DNA of 28,597 nt from an uncultured Bacillota bacterium (GCA_937919165.1 CALFPO010000077.1:1-28597); one strand, 5' to 3'; counted from the stretch's first letter, positions 1 to 8,750 are shown. Translations and numbers: made by a program. The notes: generated from the sequence alone by a model not told the origin.

Positions 1-313
1 CCAACGATCCTCCTATCACGAAATCGATCTTCGGATAAGAGATGAAGAGCTTATCGATCTTCTTTGCCAAAGATACCGAATCAGGCATGTTGCCGTGCAG
101 ATCAAGAAGGATGACGTATTCGTCATTCTTTATTTTCCCAAGTACCCTTTCGGCTTCGGCATCAAGCACGCTTTTTGTATCGGATGATATCGTCTCATCC
201 TTTACTTCAATCACCTCAAGACGATGATAATGATTTATTCTTTCGCAATAGTCATCAACCAATGCCTGAAGATGCTTGTCCTTGATCTTGCCGACACAGA
301 TCAGTCTAATCAT
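1..313 (-). CDS. rlmH: RlmH, 23S rRNA pseudouridine-1915 N3-methyltransferase (partial, C-terminus off the left edge)
   Basis: The reading frame starts at an ATG at 311-313 and stays open to the window edge, giving about 104 of the usual ~159 residues. The start reads MIRLICVGKIKDKHLQALVD, the typical RlmH opening, and the last visible residues are DFVIGGSL, the glycine-rich part of the SAM-binding SPOUT knot. RlmH methylates pseudouridine 1915 in helix 69 of 23S rRNA on assembled 70S ribosomes. The gene overlaps the end of the upstream protease gene by 8 bases and has an AGGAAA ribosome site 6 bases before the ATG. An HtrA-like protease followed by rlmH is a common Firmicute arrangement. The C-terminal knot residues and homodimer interface are outside the window. 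Confidence 0.93.
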   Translation of the reverse strand, partial: MIRLICVGKIKDKHLQALVDDYCERINHYHRLEVIEVKDETISSDTKSVLDAEAERVLGKIKNDEYVILLDLHGNMPDSVSLAKKIDKLFISYPKIDFVIGGSL

Positions 314-1352
314 TGATGTTTCCTGTAAGCTTCAATGTTTCGCTTCCTCTGATGACCGTAAACTCAAAGCTCTTCGTGTCCGTATATGCAGCCTTCAGAT
401 AGTCATCGCTGCTGTTGAGCTCGATGCCATTGATGGCTGTTATGATATCTCCACTTCTGATTCCTGCAAGATTGGACAAAGAGTTCTCTCTTGTCCTTTC
501 GACATACATGCCGCCAAGAACCTCGATAGGCAGATTCAGATTGGCTTTCTCATAGTTATGCATATTCTTGACATATGAACCCTTCAGCCCAAACTGAACC
601 TTATGGACATTTGTCTGATTGATGATGCCATCAGCGATGATCTTCAGTTCATTGCCTCTGACCGCAAAGACGATATCGCTGTCTATAGACATTGTCGTCA
701 TGCCCACAAGCTCACCATTCATATTGATGAGCGGACTTCCGCTGTATCCTGGCTTGAGATTTGCGGAAAGCTGAATGGCATCAAGGAAATAGCTGTAGCT
801 GTTTCCTTCGAAGATGATCGAATTGCTTACGGTCCTTTCGGGATATGCCACCATGCCCAGTTCTGCACTGCCGGCATATTCCAATGATTTTGGCGTACCG
901 ATGCTGATGATGAACTCTCCTTCTTTCAGCAGCGAAGAATCGCCCATCTTGAGTGGAGCTATCTCATATGGAGTGCTGACTTCCAGAACAGCCAGATCGC
1001 AATAGATGTCCTGGCCGATAAGCTTGGCGGTCAATGAATATGAGCTCTTGAAGAAGACATCGATATTGCCTTCGCCAATCCCATGGAAAGCCGTAACGAT
1101 ATAGACCTTGTCGCCATTCTGGGCATATACGAAACCCGACATGATGTTGCCAGCGCTTCTGATCATCACAATGCCGCTTTCGCATTGCGATACGACCTTG
1201 GTCATATCGGTCGAAAAGCCCGATACGTTATAGATGTTTGTGATTTCCTTCTGCTTGTCTTCCTGCTTGCTGCTAAGCATGCTTGTCGTAAGGTAGGTCA
1301 TCCAGCAGATGACGACAAACAGAATGATATAGATTGCCTTATTGTTCTTCAT
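306..1352 (-). CDS. Membrane-anchored HtrA-like (S1C) serine protease with PDZ domain
   Basis: This is a 348-residue protein with one N-terminal membrane segment (about residues 7-27), a trypsin-like domain (about 50-245) and a C-terminal PDZ domain (about 268-345). The apparent catalytic triad is complete: His90 in VTAFHGIG, Asp119 in YCDLAVLEV and Ser204 in GYSGSPL. The Ser loop is GYSGSP where HtrA proteins usually have GNSGGP, so the oxyanion loop is somewhat divergent. HtrA/DegP proteases degrade or refold damaged exported proteins; this one should face the outside of the membrane. The start is an ATG with AGGGA 8 bases upstream, 9 bases after the M23 peptidase gene. It is probably co-transcribed with dnaB, the M23 gene and rlmH. 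Confidence 0.88.
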   Translation of the reverse strand: MKNNKAIYIILFVVICWMTYLTTSMLSSKQEDKQKEITNIYNVSGFSTDMTKVVSQCESGIVMIRSAGNIMSGFVYAQNGDKVYIVTAFHGIGEGNIDVFFKSSYSLTAKLIGQDIYCDLAVLEVSTPYEIAPLKMGDSSLLKEGEFIISIGTPKSLEYAGSAELGMVAYPERTVSNSIIFEGNSYSYFLDAIQLSANLKPGYSGSPLINMNGELVGMTTMSIDSDIVFAVRGNELKIIADGIINQTNVHKVQFGLKGSYVKNMHNYEKANLNLPIEVLGGMYVERTRENSLSNLAGIRSGDIITAINGIELNSSDDYLKAAYTDTKSFEFTVIRGSETLKLTGNIND

Positions 1353-1361
1353 ATCTTTTCC

Positions 1362-2882
1362 CTAATCTATCAGATAGCACGGCATATAGTTGCACGCATT
1401 GACACGGATGCCGTTGACCATAAACAAGAGATGCAGGTGGGCGCCTTCCGATACGCCGGTGTTGCCTATCTGTCCTATCGTTTCGCCTCTTAATACATTC
1501 TCTCCTACCGATACGTAGGCAGGCGTATTCAGGTGCATGTAGGTTGTCATGATGCCATTGTTGTGGTTGATCGTCACATAGTTGCCCATGTCATATTTCC
1601 ATCCCTTGTCCTGGACAACACCGCTATCCACTGCATAGGCAGGTCCATAACGATTATACTTGTTGACGAAGTCGGTTCCGGTATGGTTCAGGTAGCAGCC
1701 CCAATGGCAGGTGATCGATGGGTTGTCGACTGGCCAGATATAGTTGCCGGTACCAACCATGATGACCTGTTTGGTTCCGACGGCGATGACGCCCTGGATA
1801 GGGTCGATGATCGACTGCTCAGATATCAGTTCACCATTCTCCAATACGCCATTGATCCAGGTCTCGGAATAAAGCACATTCTTCAAGCCGTTCTCTTCCT
1901 TGACCAGAACCTCGGTCTTGCCGGCCTCAAGTTCCTCATCCTCAACATATAGCGGAGCCATCGGTGCCACAATCTGCTGAGACAGATTCTCTTTCTTGAC
2001 CTCGACCGTCAATGGCGAGGTGTAGTATGTGACATTAAGCTGCATGCCTGGGAAGACTACCTGGTCTTCCGAAAGCAGAACATCGCTGTTGAGCATCATC
2101 AGCTGCTTAGGTGACATATCGCCGAAATAGTAGCCGACACCATTGAGGGTATCGCCTTCTCTTACGGTATAGTATTCCTTTTCGCTGTTTCTGCCATAGC
2201 AGAGATAGTCATAGATATCTTTGGTGTTCTTGAATATGTCGTCTGGCGATACGATCGCTTCGATATAGGAGGTATCTTCAAGCACATCGATGCTTACCTC
2301 TCTAGTTTCGCCGACCTGTATCTCACCAGGATTGCTGTTGTAGGTGCTGCTTGAAAGTCTTGTAAGGCCTTCTTCGGAAACAAAGTTCAGAATGAAGTTC
2401 CTGTAGGCTTCCTCAAAGTCCTTCTTGGATTTGACATAGATGATGTCATAGACACCGCTAGCCGTCGAGAATTCGACACCGACCGTCTTGACGCCCAGAA
2501 GCGAATTGTCTACCAGATAGTCGAAGATCTTTTCATCAGCATTCTCGAAGCGCACAAAGGAAGTCTCTGGCGCTACATAGACATTGTCATTGAGCCCAAG
2601 CTGCGTATCAGGAAAATCGTTTTCGTATTCACGATATTTCTTTTCGATGCTGTCGCTCAGATATGCTGGGTCGCTTATGATGCCGATAAGCTTGCCATCG
2701 ACATATATCTTTTCATATGATATCGGTTCATCCGAATATGAAATGATCTCTTGTTCAACAAGAGATTCTTCATTGGTCCTCATAGCACTGACGGTTTTTT
2801 CTTTGCCAAACAGCATCGGCAAGCCAAAGACTATCAGCAGGGCGGTTATAGCCGAAAGAAGCACAGCTATGATCTTCTTCAA
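1362..2882 (-). CDS. Secreted M23 metallopeptidase with LysM and G5 domains
   Basis: This is a 506-residue exported cell-wall hydrolase. An N-terminal hydrophobic segment (about 5-25) is a signal anchor or signal peptide. A region of unknown function (50-230) is followed by a LysM domain (about 237-285, YYTVREGDTL), a G5-like domain (about 290-370) and a C-terminal LytM/M23 domain (about 378-500). The zinc and catalytic residues are present: His400 and Asp404 in HTGTD, His450, and His482/His484 in AHLHL. M23 enzymes cut peptidoglycan cross-bridges or stem peptides. The gene starts with TTG at 2880-2882, overlapping the dnaB stop by 4 bases (TTGA). The TTG is supported by GGAGGA 6 bases upstream inside dnaB and by the signal sequence that follows. 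Substrate bond is not predictable from the sequence. Confidence 0.9.
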   Translation of the reverse strand: MKKIIAVLLSAITALLIVFGLPMLFGKEKTVSAMRTNEESLVEQEIISYSDEPISYEKIYVDGKLIGIISDPAYLSDSIEKKYREYENDFPDTQLGLNDNVYVAPETSFVRFENADEKIFDYLVDNSLLGVKTVGVEFSTASGVYDIIYVKSKKDFEEAYRNFILNFVSEEGLTRLSSSTYNSNPGEIQVGETREVSIDVLEDTSYIEAIVSPDDIFKNTKDIYDYLCYGRNSEKEYYTVREGDTLNGVGYYFGDMSPKQLMMLNSDVLLSEDQVVFPGMQLNVTYYTSPLTVEVKKENLSQQIVAPMAPLYVEDEELEAGKTEVLVKEENGLKNVLYSETWINGVLENGELISEQSIIDPIQGVIAVGTKQVIMVGTGNYIWPVDNPSITCHWGCYLNHTGTDFVNKYNRYGPAYAVDSGVVQDKGWKYDMGNYVTINHNNGIMTTYMHLNTPAYVSVGENVLRGETIGQIGNTGVSEGAHLHLLFMVNGIRVNACNYMPCYLID

Positions 2883-4225
2883 CTATGTTCCTCCATATTG
2901 TTCTTGATGCCGTAGAAGGCATTTATTTCTCTCTCAAAAGCCAGTTTGATCATACCGGTAGGACCGTTACGATGCTTGGCCAGAATCAGTTCGACATCCT
3001 CCCTCTCGTCATTGCTGTTCTCATCGCGATTGTAGTAGGCGTCACGATATATGAACATGACAAGATCGGCATCCTGTTCGATGGCGCCGGATTCTCTCAA
3101 GTCCGACAGCATAGGACGCTTGTCCTGACGCTGCTCAACGCTACGTGAAAGCTGGGATACCGCAATGACTGGACAGTTGAGCTCTCTGGCCATGGCCTTG
3201 AGCTTACGCGAGATCTCTGAAACCTCCTGCTGTCTTGATTCGCTGTTTCCGGCTGTCTGGATAAGCTGGATATAGTCCACAACAACCATATAGAGGCCAT
3301 TGTCCTGAGCCAGCTTTCTGGCCTTGGCGAACATCTCGCTCACCTTGATGCCAGGGGTATCATCGATATAGAAGTTCTGACGCTTCAGTTCCTGAGAAGC
3401 CTCATTGACTCTAGACCATTCGTTGTCGTTCAGGTTTCCGGTACGGAGCTTCTGGATCTCAACCTTGGCTTTGGCAGCCAACAGTCTCATCGCTACCTGT
3501 TCGGCAGGCATCTCTATCGAGAAGATCGCAATCGAACCAGGCGTAACCGAAGCGGAATTGATGGCCAGATTTAATGCTAAAGCTGTCTTGCCCATAGATG
3601 GACGGGCAGCAACAATGATCAGGTCGCCTTTCTGGAAACCGGCTGTCATCCTATCCAGATCATTGTATAGGGTTCTGACGCCAGTGATGTCGCTTCCTGA
3701 ATCCTGGATAGCCTGAATATGCTTGACGGTATCCTCAAAGACTTCTTCGCCAGATTTGAAGTCAGCGCTGGTCTTGGAATGGGTAATGTCGATTACCTGC
3801 TTCTCAGCCTCTTCAAGGAACTTGTTTATGTCGATAGAGCCATCATAGGCCTTATCGGAAATGTCCTGGGCGGCCTTTATCATCTTTCTGGCCAGGGACT
3901 TGTTCTTGATGATGTTTATGTATTCTTTGGTATTGTTGGCAGAGATAGTCATCTGCTGCAGCTGCATGATGTATTCAAGCCCACCGACCTTGTCGAAAAC
4001 GCCAAAATCCTTCAGCTTGCTTGAAAGCGAAACAGCATCGATAGACTCCTTATTCTCATGCATGTCATTCATCAGCCTGTAGATGGTCTGATGCTTCTCA
4101 AGATAAAAATCATCATAGTTGATTCCGGCATCTGCGCACTCGCGCATTGCTTCCTTGTACATGATGATGTTTCCCAAAAGCGACTCTTCAGCCTCTATTG
4201 AATAAGGTATCGATTTGTTTGACAT
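2879..4225 (-). CDS. dnaB: Replicative DNA helicase DnaB
   Basis: The 448-residue product is full length for the family. It has the N-terminal helical primase-interaction domain (about 5-110), a linker, and a RecA-like motor domain with Walker A AARPSMGKT (206-214, Lys213). The Walker B strand ends in VVVDYIQLI, and the conserved SGAIEQDAD segment lies near the C-terminus. It unwinds DNA as a hexameric ring at the fork (called DnaC in Bacillus subtilis). The ATG at 4225 lies 3 bases after the rplI stop and is preceded by GAGGAA within the end of rplI. The rplI-dnaB order and the nearby gdpP and yybS genes match the conserved Firmicute block. No oddities were seen. Confidence 0.97.
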   Translation of the reverse strand: MSNKSIPYSIEAEESLLGNIIMYKEAMRECADAGINYDDFYLEKHQTIYRLMNDMHENKESIDAVSLSSKLKDFGVFDKVGGLEYIMQLQQMTISANNTKEYINIIKNKSLARKMIKAAQDISDKAYDGSIDINKFLEEAEKQVIDITHSKTSADFKSGEEVFEDTVKHIQAIQDSGSDITGVRTLYNDLDRMTAGFQKGDLIIVAARPSMGKTALALNLAINSASVTPGSIAIFSIEMPAEQVAMRLLAAKAKVEIQKLRTGNLNDNEWSRVNEASQELKRQNFYIDDTPGIKVSEMFAKARKLAQDNGLYMVVVDYIQLIQTAGNSESRQQEVSEISRKLKAMARELNCPVIAVSQLSRSVEQRQDKRPMLSDLRESGAIEQDADLVMFIYRDAYYNRDENSNDEREDVELILAKHRNGPTGMIKLAFEREINAFYGIKNNMEEHS

Positions 4226-4228
4226 AGT

Positions 4229-4669
4229 TTATTCCTCTACCAGCTTAACTTTAATTATACCAATTATGTCCTTATATAGTTCAATCTCTACATTGGTCGT
4301 ACCAAGCGTATTGATAGGGCCGTTGCTTCTTATCTTGCGCTTGTCGACTGTGATGCCCTTTTCCTTAAGAGCCTCCTCGATCTGCTTGGAAGATACCGAG
4401 CCTGATACTCTTCCTTCTTTGGCTTTCACCTTGAATTCCAAGATCAAAGCCTCAAGCTTCTTCTTCAGTTCTTGAGCAATCACTCTATTTTCAGCATCCT
4501 TTTCAGCCATTTCCTCATTCTGAGCATCCAGTACCTTGCGGGAATTATCGGTATACACTACCGCCAATCCTCTAGCCAGAAGGAAATTGCGTCCATAGCC
4601 ATCAGCTACGTTCTTGACATCGCCCTTCTTTCCTAGTTTTGGGACATCATTCAATAATATTACTTTCAT
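4229..4669 (-). CDS. rplI: 50S ribosomal protein L9
   Basis: The 146-residue product has the two-domain L9 layout. The N-terminal rRNA-binding domain opens MKVILLNDVPKLGKKGDV and continues with the signature GYGRNFLLARGLA. A long charged connecting helix (about 45-75) leads to the C-terminal domain. L9 binds 23S rRNA near the L1 stalk. The ATG overlaps the gdpP stop as ATGA, and AAGGAG lies 8 bases upstream inside the end of gdpP, so translation is likely coupled to gdpP. Length and start are ordinary for the family. Confidence 0.97.
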   Translation of the reverse strand: MKVILLNDVPKLGKKGDVKNVADGYGRNFLLARGLAVVYTDNSRKVLDAQNEEMAEKDAENRVIAQELKKKLEALILEFKVKAKEGRVSGSVSSKQIEEALKEKGITVDKRKIRSNGPINTLGTTNVEIELYKDIIGIIKVKLVEE

Positions 4670-6615
4670 GCATTCTCTCCTTCAAAATATTCATTCAGGA
4701 CCTGAATCAGTTCCTCTTCAACCTTTTCGACAGTCGTATCACGACGCTGCAGACCAGCAGCGCTCATATGCCCACCACCATTCATCTTTTCCATAATGAC
4801 CTGCACATTGACATGACCCTTGGATCTTGCGGTCACGATGACCTCGTTGCTTGGCCCATAGCAGATGACGAAGCTTGCGTCTATCTCCTTGGCCTTTACC
4901 ATCGTATCGGCTGCCTGGGCAGCGATAGAACGGGCATAATTTCCTTCCTTCAGGGCAGCATATACCACGCCCTTGCGGTATTCCTTGGATGAATTGATGA
5001 TATGGCTTCTGTTTATTACCTGATCATATGGCTCTTGCGAAAGTTCATCGCAGACAAGCGGATCGGCGCCATACTTCCTCAAGGCCTTGGCAACATCATA
5101 GGTCCTTAGTCCTGTTCTCATGCGGAAGTTGTTGGTATCGATCAGAAGACCAAGATACATGATGTTGGCCTCTTCAGGCACGATGCTTAGCTTATTTGAG
5201 ACATATGGCAAGAACTCAACCAGTATCTCGCAGGTAGACGAAGCCGATGGCTCGATATGCAGAAGCATAGGCTTGACATCCAGATCGGCGCTTCGGCGAT
5301 GATGATCAATGATGACGATTCTTCTTGCTTTCTTCAGAAGATCATCGCCATTGCTGGTGGCAGCCATATGATGGTCCAGCATGATCACCAGCGAATTGTC
5401 ATCGATGATGCTGTTGATGGCTTCATTCTGGCTGATGAACTCATGCTTATTGTTCAGGATATAGCTGTATCCGTTTATGACGTCGTTGATCATCGGCTCA
5501 ATGCCGCCGCTGCGTCCAACGATATATACAGGCTTGTCCATTGTCTTGATGATGTTTGACATGCAGATGGCTGCACCAACACAATCCGCATCCATATCCT
5601 TATGTCCCACAATGATGACGTTTGTGGACATGCCCACAAGCTCCTTTATCGAATTTACCAGAACCTTGACCTTGGTCTTGTTCTGCTTCTCACGAGCCTC
5701 TGAATATCCGCCAAAGAACTGGGCGTCTTCGCCAGCCTTCTTGACGACTACCTGATCTCCGCCTCTTGTCTTGGCGAGATCCAATAGTGTCTCAGCCATC
5801 TCATCAAGTTCAGTAAGATCTTCGCATCCTCTGGCAAAAGCCATAGACAAGGTCAGATCGATATTTCCTTCCTTGGCCTGCTTTCTGACTGTCGACAGAA
5901 TAGAGAATCGATCATCGCTTATCTGCTTATAGATTCTCTCATTCATCACTACCAGCATCTTATGATTCTTCAAGGTCTTGTATACAGCCTTGTATTTCTT
6001 GAAGTATTCGATTACCGGAACCTTGATGTTCGAATTGATGAAAGCCAGATTGTCTTCAGTCTCATTGCTTTCCTCGAAGTTGTCGTAGCTCAGCAAGCCG
6101 AAGACTGGCATATCATCCGCAATCTTGCGGCTCAATTGGCTTTCTGATGTGATGTCCTTGAACATCAGCACGGAATCGTTCTCTTTCTTTACGACGTTGT
6201 AGCGCTTGTCGTTGAAGATGACATCCAGTCGTTCAGCTTCACCGCTCAGGATGCTCTGAAGCTCAGGGATCCAGTTAAGCAGCTTCTCCCCCACATAGTC
6301 AAGCTCTCTAGAACGGAAGAATTCCGACATAAAAGTCACTTCATATTCCTCGTTGTATACCAGAATGCCGATCTGTCCCTCGCTCAAGGCATCGCTTACC
6401 GAAGAATCAAGACTCTTTTCGATCTGGTTTCTGGTATCGGCATCGATGTTGTCGAGATGGTAATAGATGATAAGCAGCAGCACAATGAAAGCCAGCGTCA
6501 CAATGCCGGCGATGTAGATATTCTGCTTGAAGACCACATACAGCAAAGCCAGCGATATGACAACCGCCGCTATGAAGATGGCACTTAAGGCAACAACGTA
6601 TCTTTTCTTATTCAT
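4666..6615 (-). CDS. gdpP: GdpP, cyclic-di-AMP phosphodiesterase (PAS/degenerate GGDEF/DHH-DHHA1)
   Basis: This 649-residue membrane protein hydrolyses c-di-AMP to pApA. It has two N-terminal membrane helices (about 7-29 and 33-52), a PAS-like region (about 80-155), a degenerate GGDEF domain (about 165-300), a DHH domain (about 330-500) and a DHHA1 domain (about 560-640). Likely Mn-binding residues are His338, Asp342 and Asp344 in GHKDMDAD, Asp414, the DHH triad 437-439 (IDHHRR) and Asp493. The GGGH motif is at 613-616. Where many homologs have DTH this protein has DHH (414-416), keeping the metal-ligand Asp. The start overlaps the yybS stop by 8 bases and has no clear ribosome site, suggesting coupling. 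The matching synthase, cdaA, lies 20 kb away in this window. Confidence 0.95.
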   Translation of the reverse strand: MNKKRYVVALSAIFIAAVVISLALLYVVFKQNIYIAGIVTLAFIVLLLIIYYHLDNIDADTRNQIEKSLDSSVSDALSEGQIGILVYNEEYEVTFMSEFFRSRELDYVGEKLLNWIPELQSILSGEAERLDVIFNDKRYNVVKKENDSVLMFKDITSESQLSRKIADDMPVFGLLSYDNFEESNETEDNLAFINSNIKVPVIEYFKKYKAVYKTLKNHKMLVVMNERIYKQISDDRFSILSTVRKQAKEGNIDLTLSMAFARGCEDLTELDEMAETLLDLAKTRGGDQVVVKKAGEDAQFFGGYSEAREKQNKTKVKVLVNSIKELVGMSTNVIIVGHKDMDADCVGAAICMSNIIKTMDKPVYIVGRSGGIEPMINDVINGYSYILNNKHEFISQNEAINSIIDDNSLVIMLDHHMAATSNGDDLLKKARRIVIIDHHRRSADLDVKPMLLHIEPSASSTCEILVEFLPYVSNKLSIVPEEANIMYLGLLIDTNNFRMRTGLRTYDVAKALRKYGADPLVCDELSQEPYDQVINRSHIINSSKEYRKGVVYAALKEGNYARSIAAQAADTMVKAKEIDASFVICYGPSNEVIVTARSKGHVNVQVIMEKMNGGGHMSAAGLQRRDTTVEKVEEELIQVLNEYFEGENA

Positions 6616-7582
6616 TTTTATTGTTATTGTTTTCTACGATATTCTTTGGAATCTTTCTTTCAAGATAGTCGCGAAGCGGTCCAGCTGCATACAGGAAGCC
6701 GAAGATCATCATCGACAGAAGCAGCAATGGCACAAAGAATGCCAATAATATATATATGGCGCCGACATTCCTATGAAGCACGATTACGCCATAGAGGACC
6801 ACAAACAGATATCCATAGTAGAGCAGCACAATGCCGGCCAGTATGGATAAGGTGATGATCAGATAGTAGAGGGTCTCATTCTCGATGAATCTGATCGCAA
6901 ATACCATGAATAGCATCAGGAAGCATATATAGGCGACAGGCTTGCTGGGCTTGATGTCCCAGATATTGATTCTGCCAAGATCCTTGATCTTGAAACGCTT
7001 CAGCAAGAAAACCGACAGAAGATGGATCAGTACGCCTTCCATAGCACCCATGATGATAGTAGTGACGATATAGATGATCGCAACCATCTTGGTGAAGTCA
7101 AGCCCCATCAGATCGAAAGCTTCGCCATAGTTCATGCCGGAAATGCCTCCCATCTCATTCATGGTTATCTTGAATTCCTCTATGAAGCTGGCGATCGGAA
7201 AGCCCATCAAAGGATAGACGACAAAAGACACAAGCAGCTCGCCAACCGTATATACGAAGATGGCGATGATCAGAAGCATTCTCTTGTCCAGCCCCTTTTC
7301 GATGCCAAAGCTATAGGCTAGACCTGTCACAATGCCGACCGGCACATAGATTAGATAGGTGGTATAGAAATTTCCAAGCAGGAAAGCTATGACAATCAGC
7401 CCAACCGAAAGAAGCAATCCATCCTTGAAAGACTGCATGGCCGAATACATGATGACCACTACCGGCACAACCAGCACCACCAGTTCCGTAAACCAGAAAG
7501 CCGTCATACGGTCAAGCAGGATCAAGGCACCGACAATGGCCAGCATCATCGCACCTTGGGTAATTTTCTTTGTTTTGTTCAT
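6608..7582 (-). CDS. DUF2232 (YybS-like) multi-pass membrane protein
   Basis: This roughly 324-residue, very hydrophobic protein has about 8 predicted membrane helices and an Asn-rich C-terminal tail (NNNNKNE). Its position just upstream of gdpP and downstream of rpsR is the conserved place of yybS in Firmicutes, and the composition fits DUF2232. The fold resembles the membrane subunit of small-molecule uptake systems, but I know of no established function. I chose the ATG at 7580-7582 because TTGAGG lies just upstream. A longer frame opens at 7627, but its extra codons would read through the hairpin at 7603-7624, which makes it unlikely. Confidence 0.82.
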   Translation of the reverse strand: MNKTKKITQGAMMLAIVGALILLDRMTAFWFTELVVLVVPVVVIMYSAMQSFKDGLLLSVGLIVIAFLLGNFYTTYLIYVPVGIVTGLAYSFGIEKGLDKRMLLIIAIFVYTVGELLVSFVVYPLMGFPIASFIEEFKITMNEMGGISGMNYGEAFDLMGLDFTKMVAIIYIVTTIIMGAMEGVLIHLLSVFLLKRFKIKDLGRINIWDIKPSKPVAYICFLMLFMVFAIRFIENETLYYLIITLSILAGIVLLYYGYLFVVLYGVIVLHRNVGAIYILLAFFVPLLLLSMMIFGFLYAAGPLRDYLERKIPKNIVENNNNKNE

Positions 7583-7593
7583 GATAACCTCAA

Positions 7594-7624
7594 TTAAAGT
7601 AAACCTCCACAAAAATGTGGAGGT
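7594..7624 (-). terminator. Hairpin after rpsR (probable intrinsic terminator or attenuator)
   Basis: A perfect 8-bp inverted repeat, ACCTCCAC at 7603-7610 and GTGGAGGT at 7617-7624 with a 6-base loop, lies 12 bases after the rpsR stop. On the minus strand the stem is followed by TTTACTTTAATT, a broken U-tract. It probably stops or reduces transcription from rpsF-ssb-rpsR into yybS. The stem includes GGAGG, but the yybS start has its own ribosome site further on. Confidence 0.6.
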
Positions 7625-7636
7625 CATTAGTCGTTA

Positions 7637-7867
7637 TTAGTCAGCGATATAAGGCAATAGAGCCATCTGACGAGCTCTCTTGATTGCAGTGCTCAGCATT
7701 CTCTGATACTTAGCGCTGGTGCCTGAAACTCTTCTAGGAGTGATCTTTCCGTTAGGAGAGATGAACTTCTTCAGCAATTCAACATCTTTATAATCGATAT
7801 ATTCAATCTTGTTCTTGGTGAAGTAACAAACTTTCTTATATCCGACTCTCTGTTTTCCAAAAGCCAT
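7637..7867 (-). CDS. rpsR: 30S ribosomal protein S18
   Basis: The 76-residue product carries the S18 signatures KVCYFTKNKIEYIDYKD, KITPRRVSGTSAKYQRML and AIKRARQMALLPY. S18 binds as a heterodimer with S6 on the 30S platform. The ATG at 7865-7867 is preferred over one 24 bases earlier because AAGGAT lies 6 bases before it and the product then matches the family length. It follows ssb after 20 bases and is the last gene before the hairpin at 7603-7624. Confidence 0.97.
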   Translation of the reverse strand: MAFGKQRVGYKKVCYFTKNKIEYIDYKDVELLKKFISPNGKITPRRVSGTSAKYQRMLSTAIKRARQMALLPYIAD

Positions 7868-7887
7868 TTTTCTATCCTTTCTTAATC

Positions 7888-8367
7888 TCAATAAAATGGA
7901 AGGTCATCGCTCGAGATATCTAGTGAAGGCGTGTTGGCGAAATCATCGTCCATGCCATCTCCACTGTATCCAGCATCCATGCTAGGAGTGAAGGTCTGGT
8001 TGCTGTTTCCGTAATTAGAACCTGCACCGCTTTGCGATGAATTGCGGTTGCTGATCAGCTGAACATTGTCAGCCACTACTTCAGTAACGTAAACCTTGCC
8101 ATTTGCTCCATCGTAGCTTCTTGTCTGGATTCTTCCCTCTACAGACACTATTGAGCCCTTGCTGGCATAATTTGCCAGAAATTCGGCAGATTGCCTCCAC
8201 GCAATACAGCTTATAAAGTCAGCGGTCTGAGCTCCGGCCTGCTGTGACTGGAAACGTCTGTCGCAAGCTACAGTGAAACTACAAACAGATGTATTGGAGC
8301 TTGTCTTTCTCAGTTCGATATCCTTAGTAAGACGGCCTACCAATACTACATGATTCACATTGATCAT
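7888..8367 (-). CDS. ssb: Single-stranded DNA-binding protein
   Basis: The 159-residue product has an N-terminal OB fold (about 1-107, opening MINVNHVVLVGRLTKDIELR) and a flexible Asn/Gly/Ser-rich linker. The acidic tip recruits replication and repair proteins. The protein ends DDLPFY: most bacterial SSBs end with the Phe of an (I/L)PF tip, and here one Tyr follows. The ATG comes directly after the rpsF stop (TAAATG), with AAGGAAA upstream. The rpsF-ssb-rpsR order is the standard Firmicute operon. Confidence 0.97.
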   Translation of the reverse strand: MINVNHVVLVGRLTKDIELRKTSSNTSVCSFTVACDRRFQSQQAGAQTADFISCIAWRQSAEFLANYASKGSIVSVEGRIQTRSYDGANGKVYVTEVVADNVQLISNRNSSQSGAGSNYGNSNQTFTPSMDAGYSGDGMDDDFANTPSLDISSDDLPFY

Positions 8368-8670
8368 TTATTTGTTTCCTTTTTTCTCATCAGTAGAGAT
8401 TGTCATCAATCTGACGATATCGCCATTGATTCTCATCAGACGTTCGAATTCATTCAAACCTTCAACATCTACTGTGTAAGTAACTACAACATAGTAGCCC
8501 TTGCTCATATGATCGATCTCATAAGCGAAATCTCTCATACCCCAGTCATCAACATTGTCGATAACGCCATTATGCTCAGTAATGATACCGTGCATCTGCT
8601 CGATCAAAGCAGTTCTGGCAGCATCGTCAAGGTTAGGTTTGATGATGTACATAGTCTCATATTGTTTCAT
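8368..8670 (-). CDS. rpsF: 30S ribosomal protein S6
   Basis: The 100-residue product matches S6 in length and sequence (MKQYETMYIIKPNLDD at the start, VEGLNEFERLMRINGDIVRL toward the end). I chose the ATG at 8668-8670: AAGGAGGT lies 6 bases upstream and the product then has family length. A frame opening 42 bases earlier would swallow this ribosome site. It is the first gene of the rpsF-ssb-rpsR operon and has its own promoter and a hairpin-bearing leader. Confidence 0.97.
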   Translation of the reverse strand: MKQYETMYIIKPNLDDAARTALIEQMHGIITEHNGVIDNVDDWGMRDFAYEIDHMSKGYYVVVTYTVDVEGLNEFERLMRINGDIVRLMTISTDEKKGNK

Positions 8671-8731
8671 CTTTTTACCTCCTTCTGGACTAAACGGTCT
8701 ATTTCTAGACAAGGAATAGTTTTCTATTCGC
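8671..8731 (-). promoter_or_regulatory. Structured rpsF 5' leader, candidate S6:S18 autoregulatory element
   Basis: Between the predicted transcription start (about 8731) and the rpsF ATG the minus strand can form two perfect hairpins: GAATAG-AAAA-CTATTC (8714-8729) and GTCTA-GAAA-TAGAC (8697-8710). A CCG triplet sits at the 3' edge of the second stem (8695-8697). Known rpsF leaders in many bacteria bind the S6:S18 dimer through an unpaired CCG beside a stem that mimics 16S rRNA. I see the CCG and the stem but could not confirm the outer stem of the published motif. Confidence 0.45.
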
Positions 8732-8737
8732 TAAAAT

Positions 8738-8746
8738 ATTATAACA
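8738..8746 (-). promoter_or_regulatory. Extended -10 promoter of rpsF-ssb-rpsR
   Basis: The minus strand reads TGTTATAAT, an extended -10 with a perfect TATAAT (8738-8743). The -35 position at 8761-8766 reads CTGGAA, a poor match, as is common for extended -10 promoters. The predicted start is near 8731, giving a leader of about 60 bases. Confidence 0.7.
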
Positions 8747-8750
8747 TATC

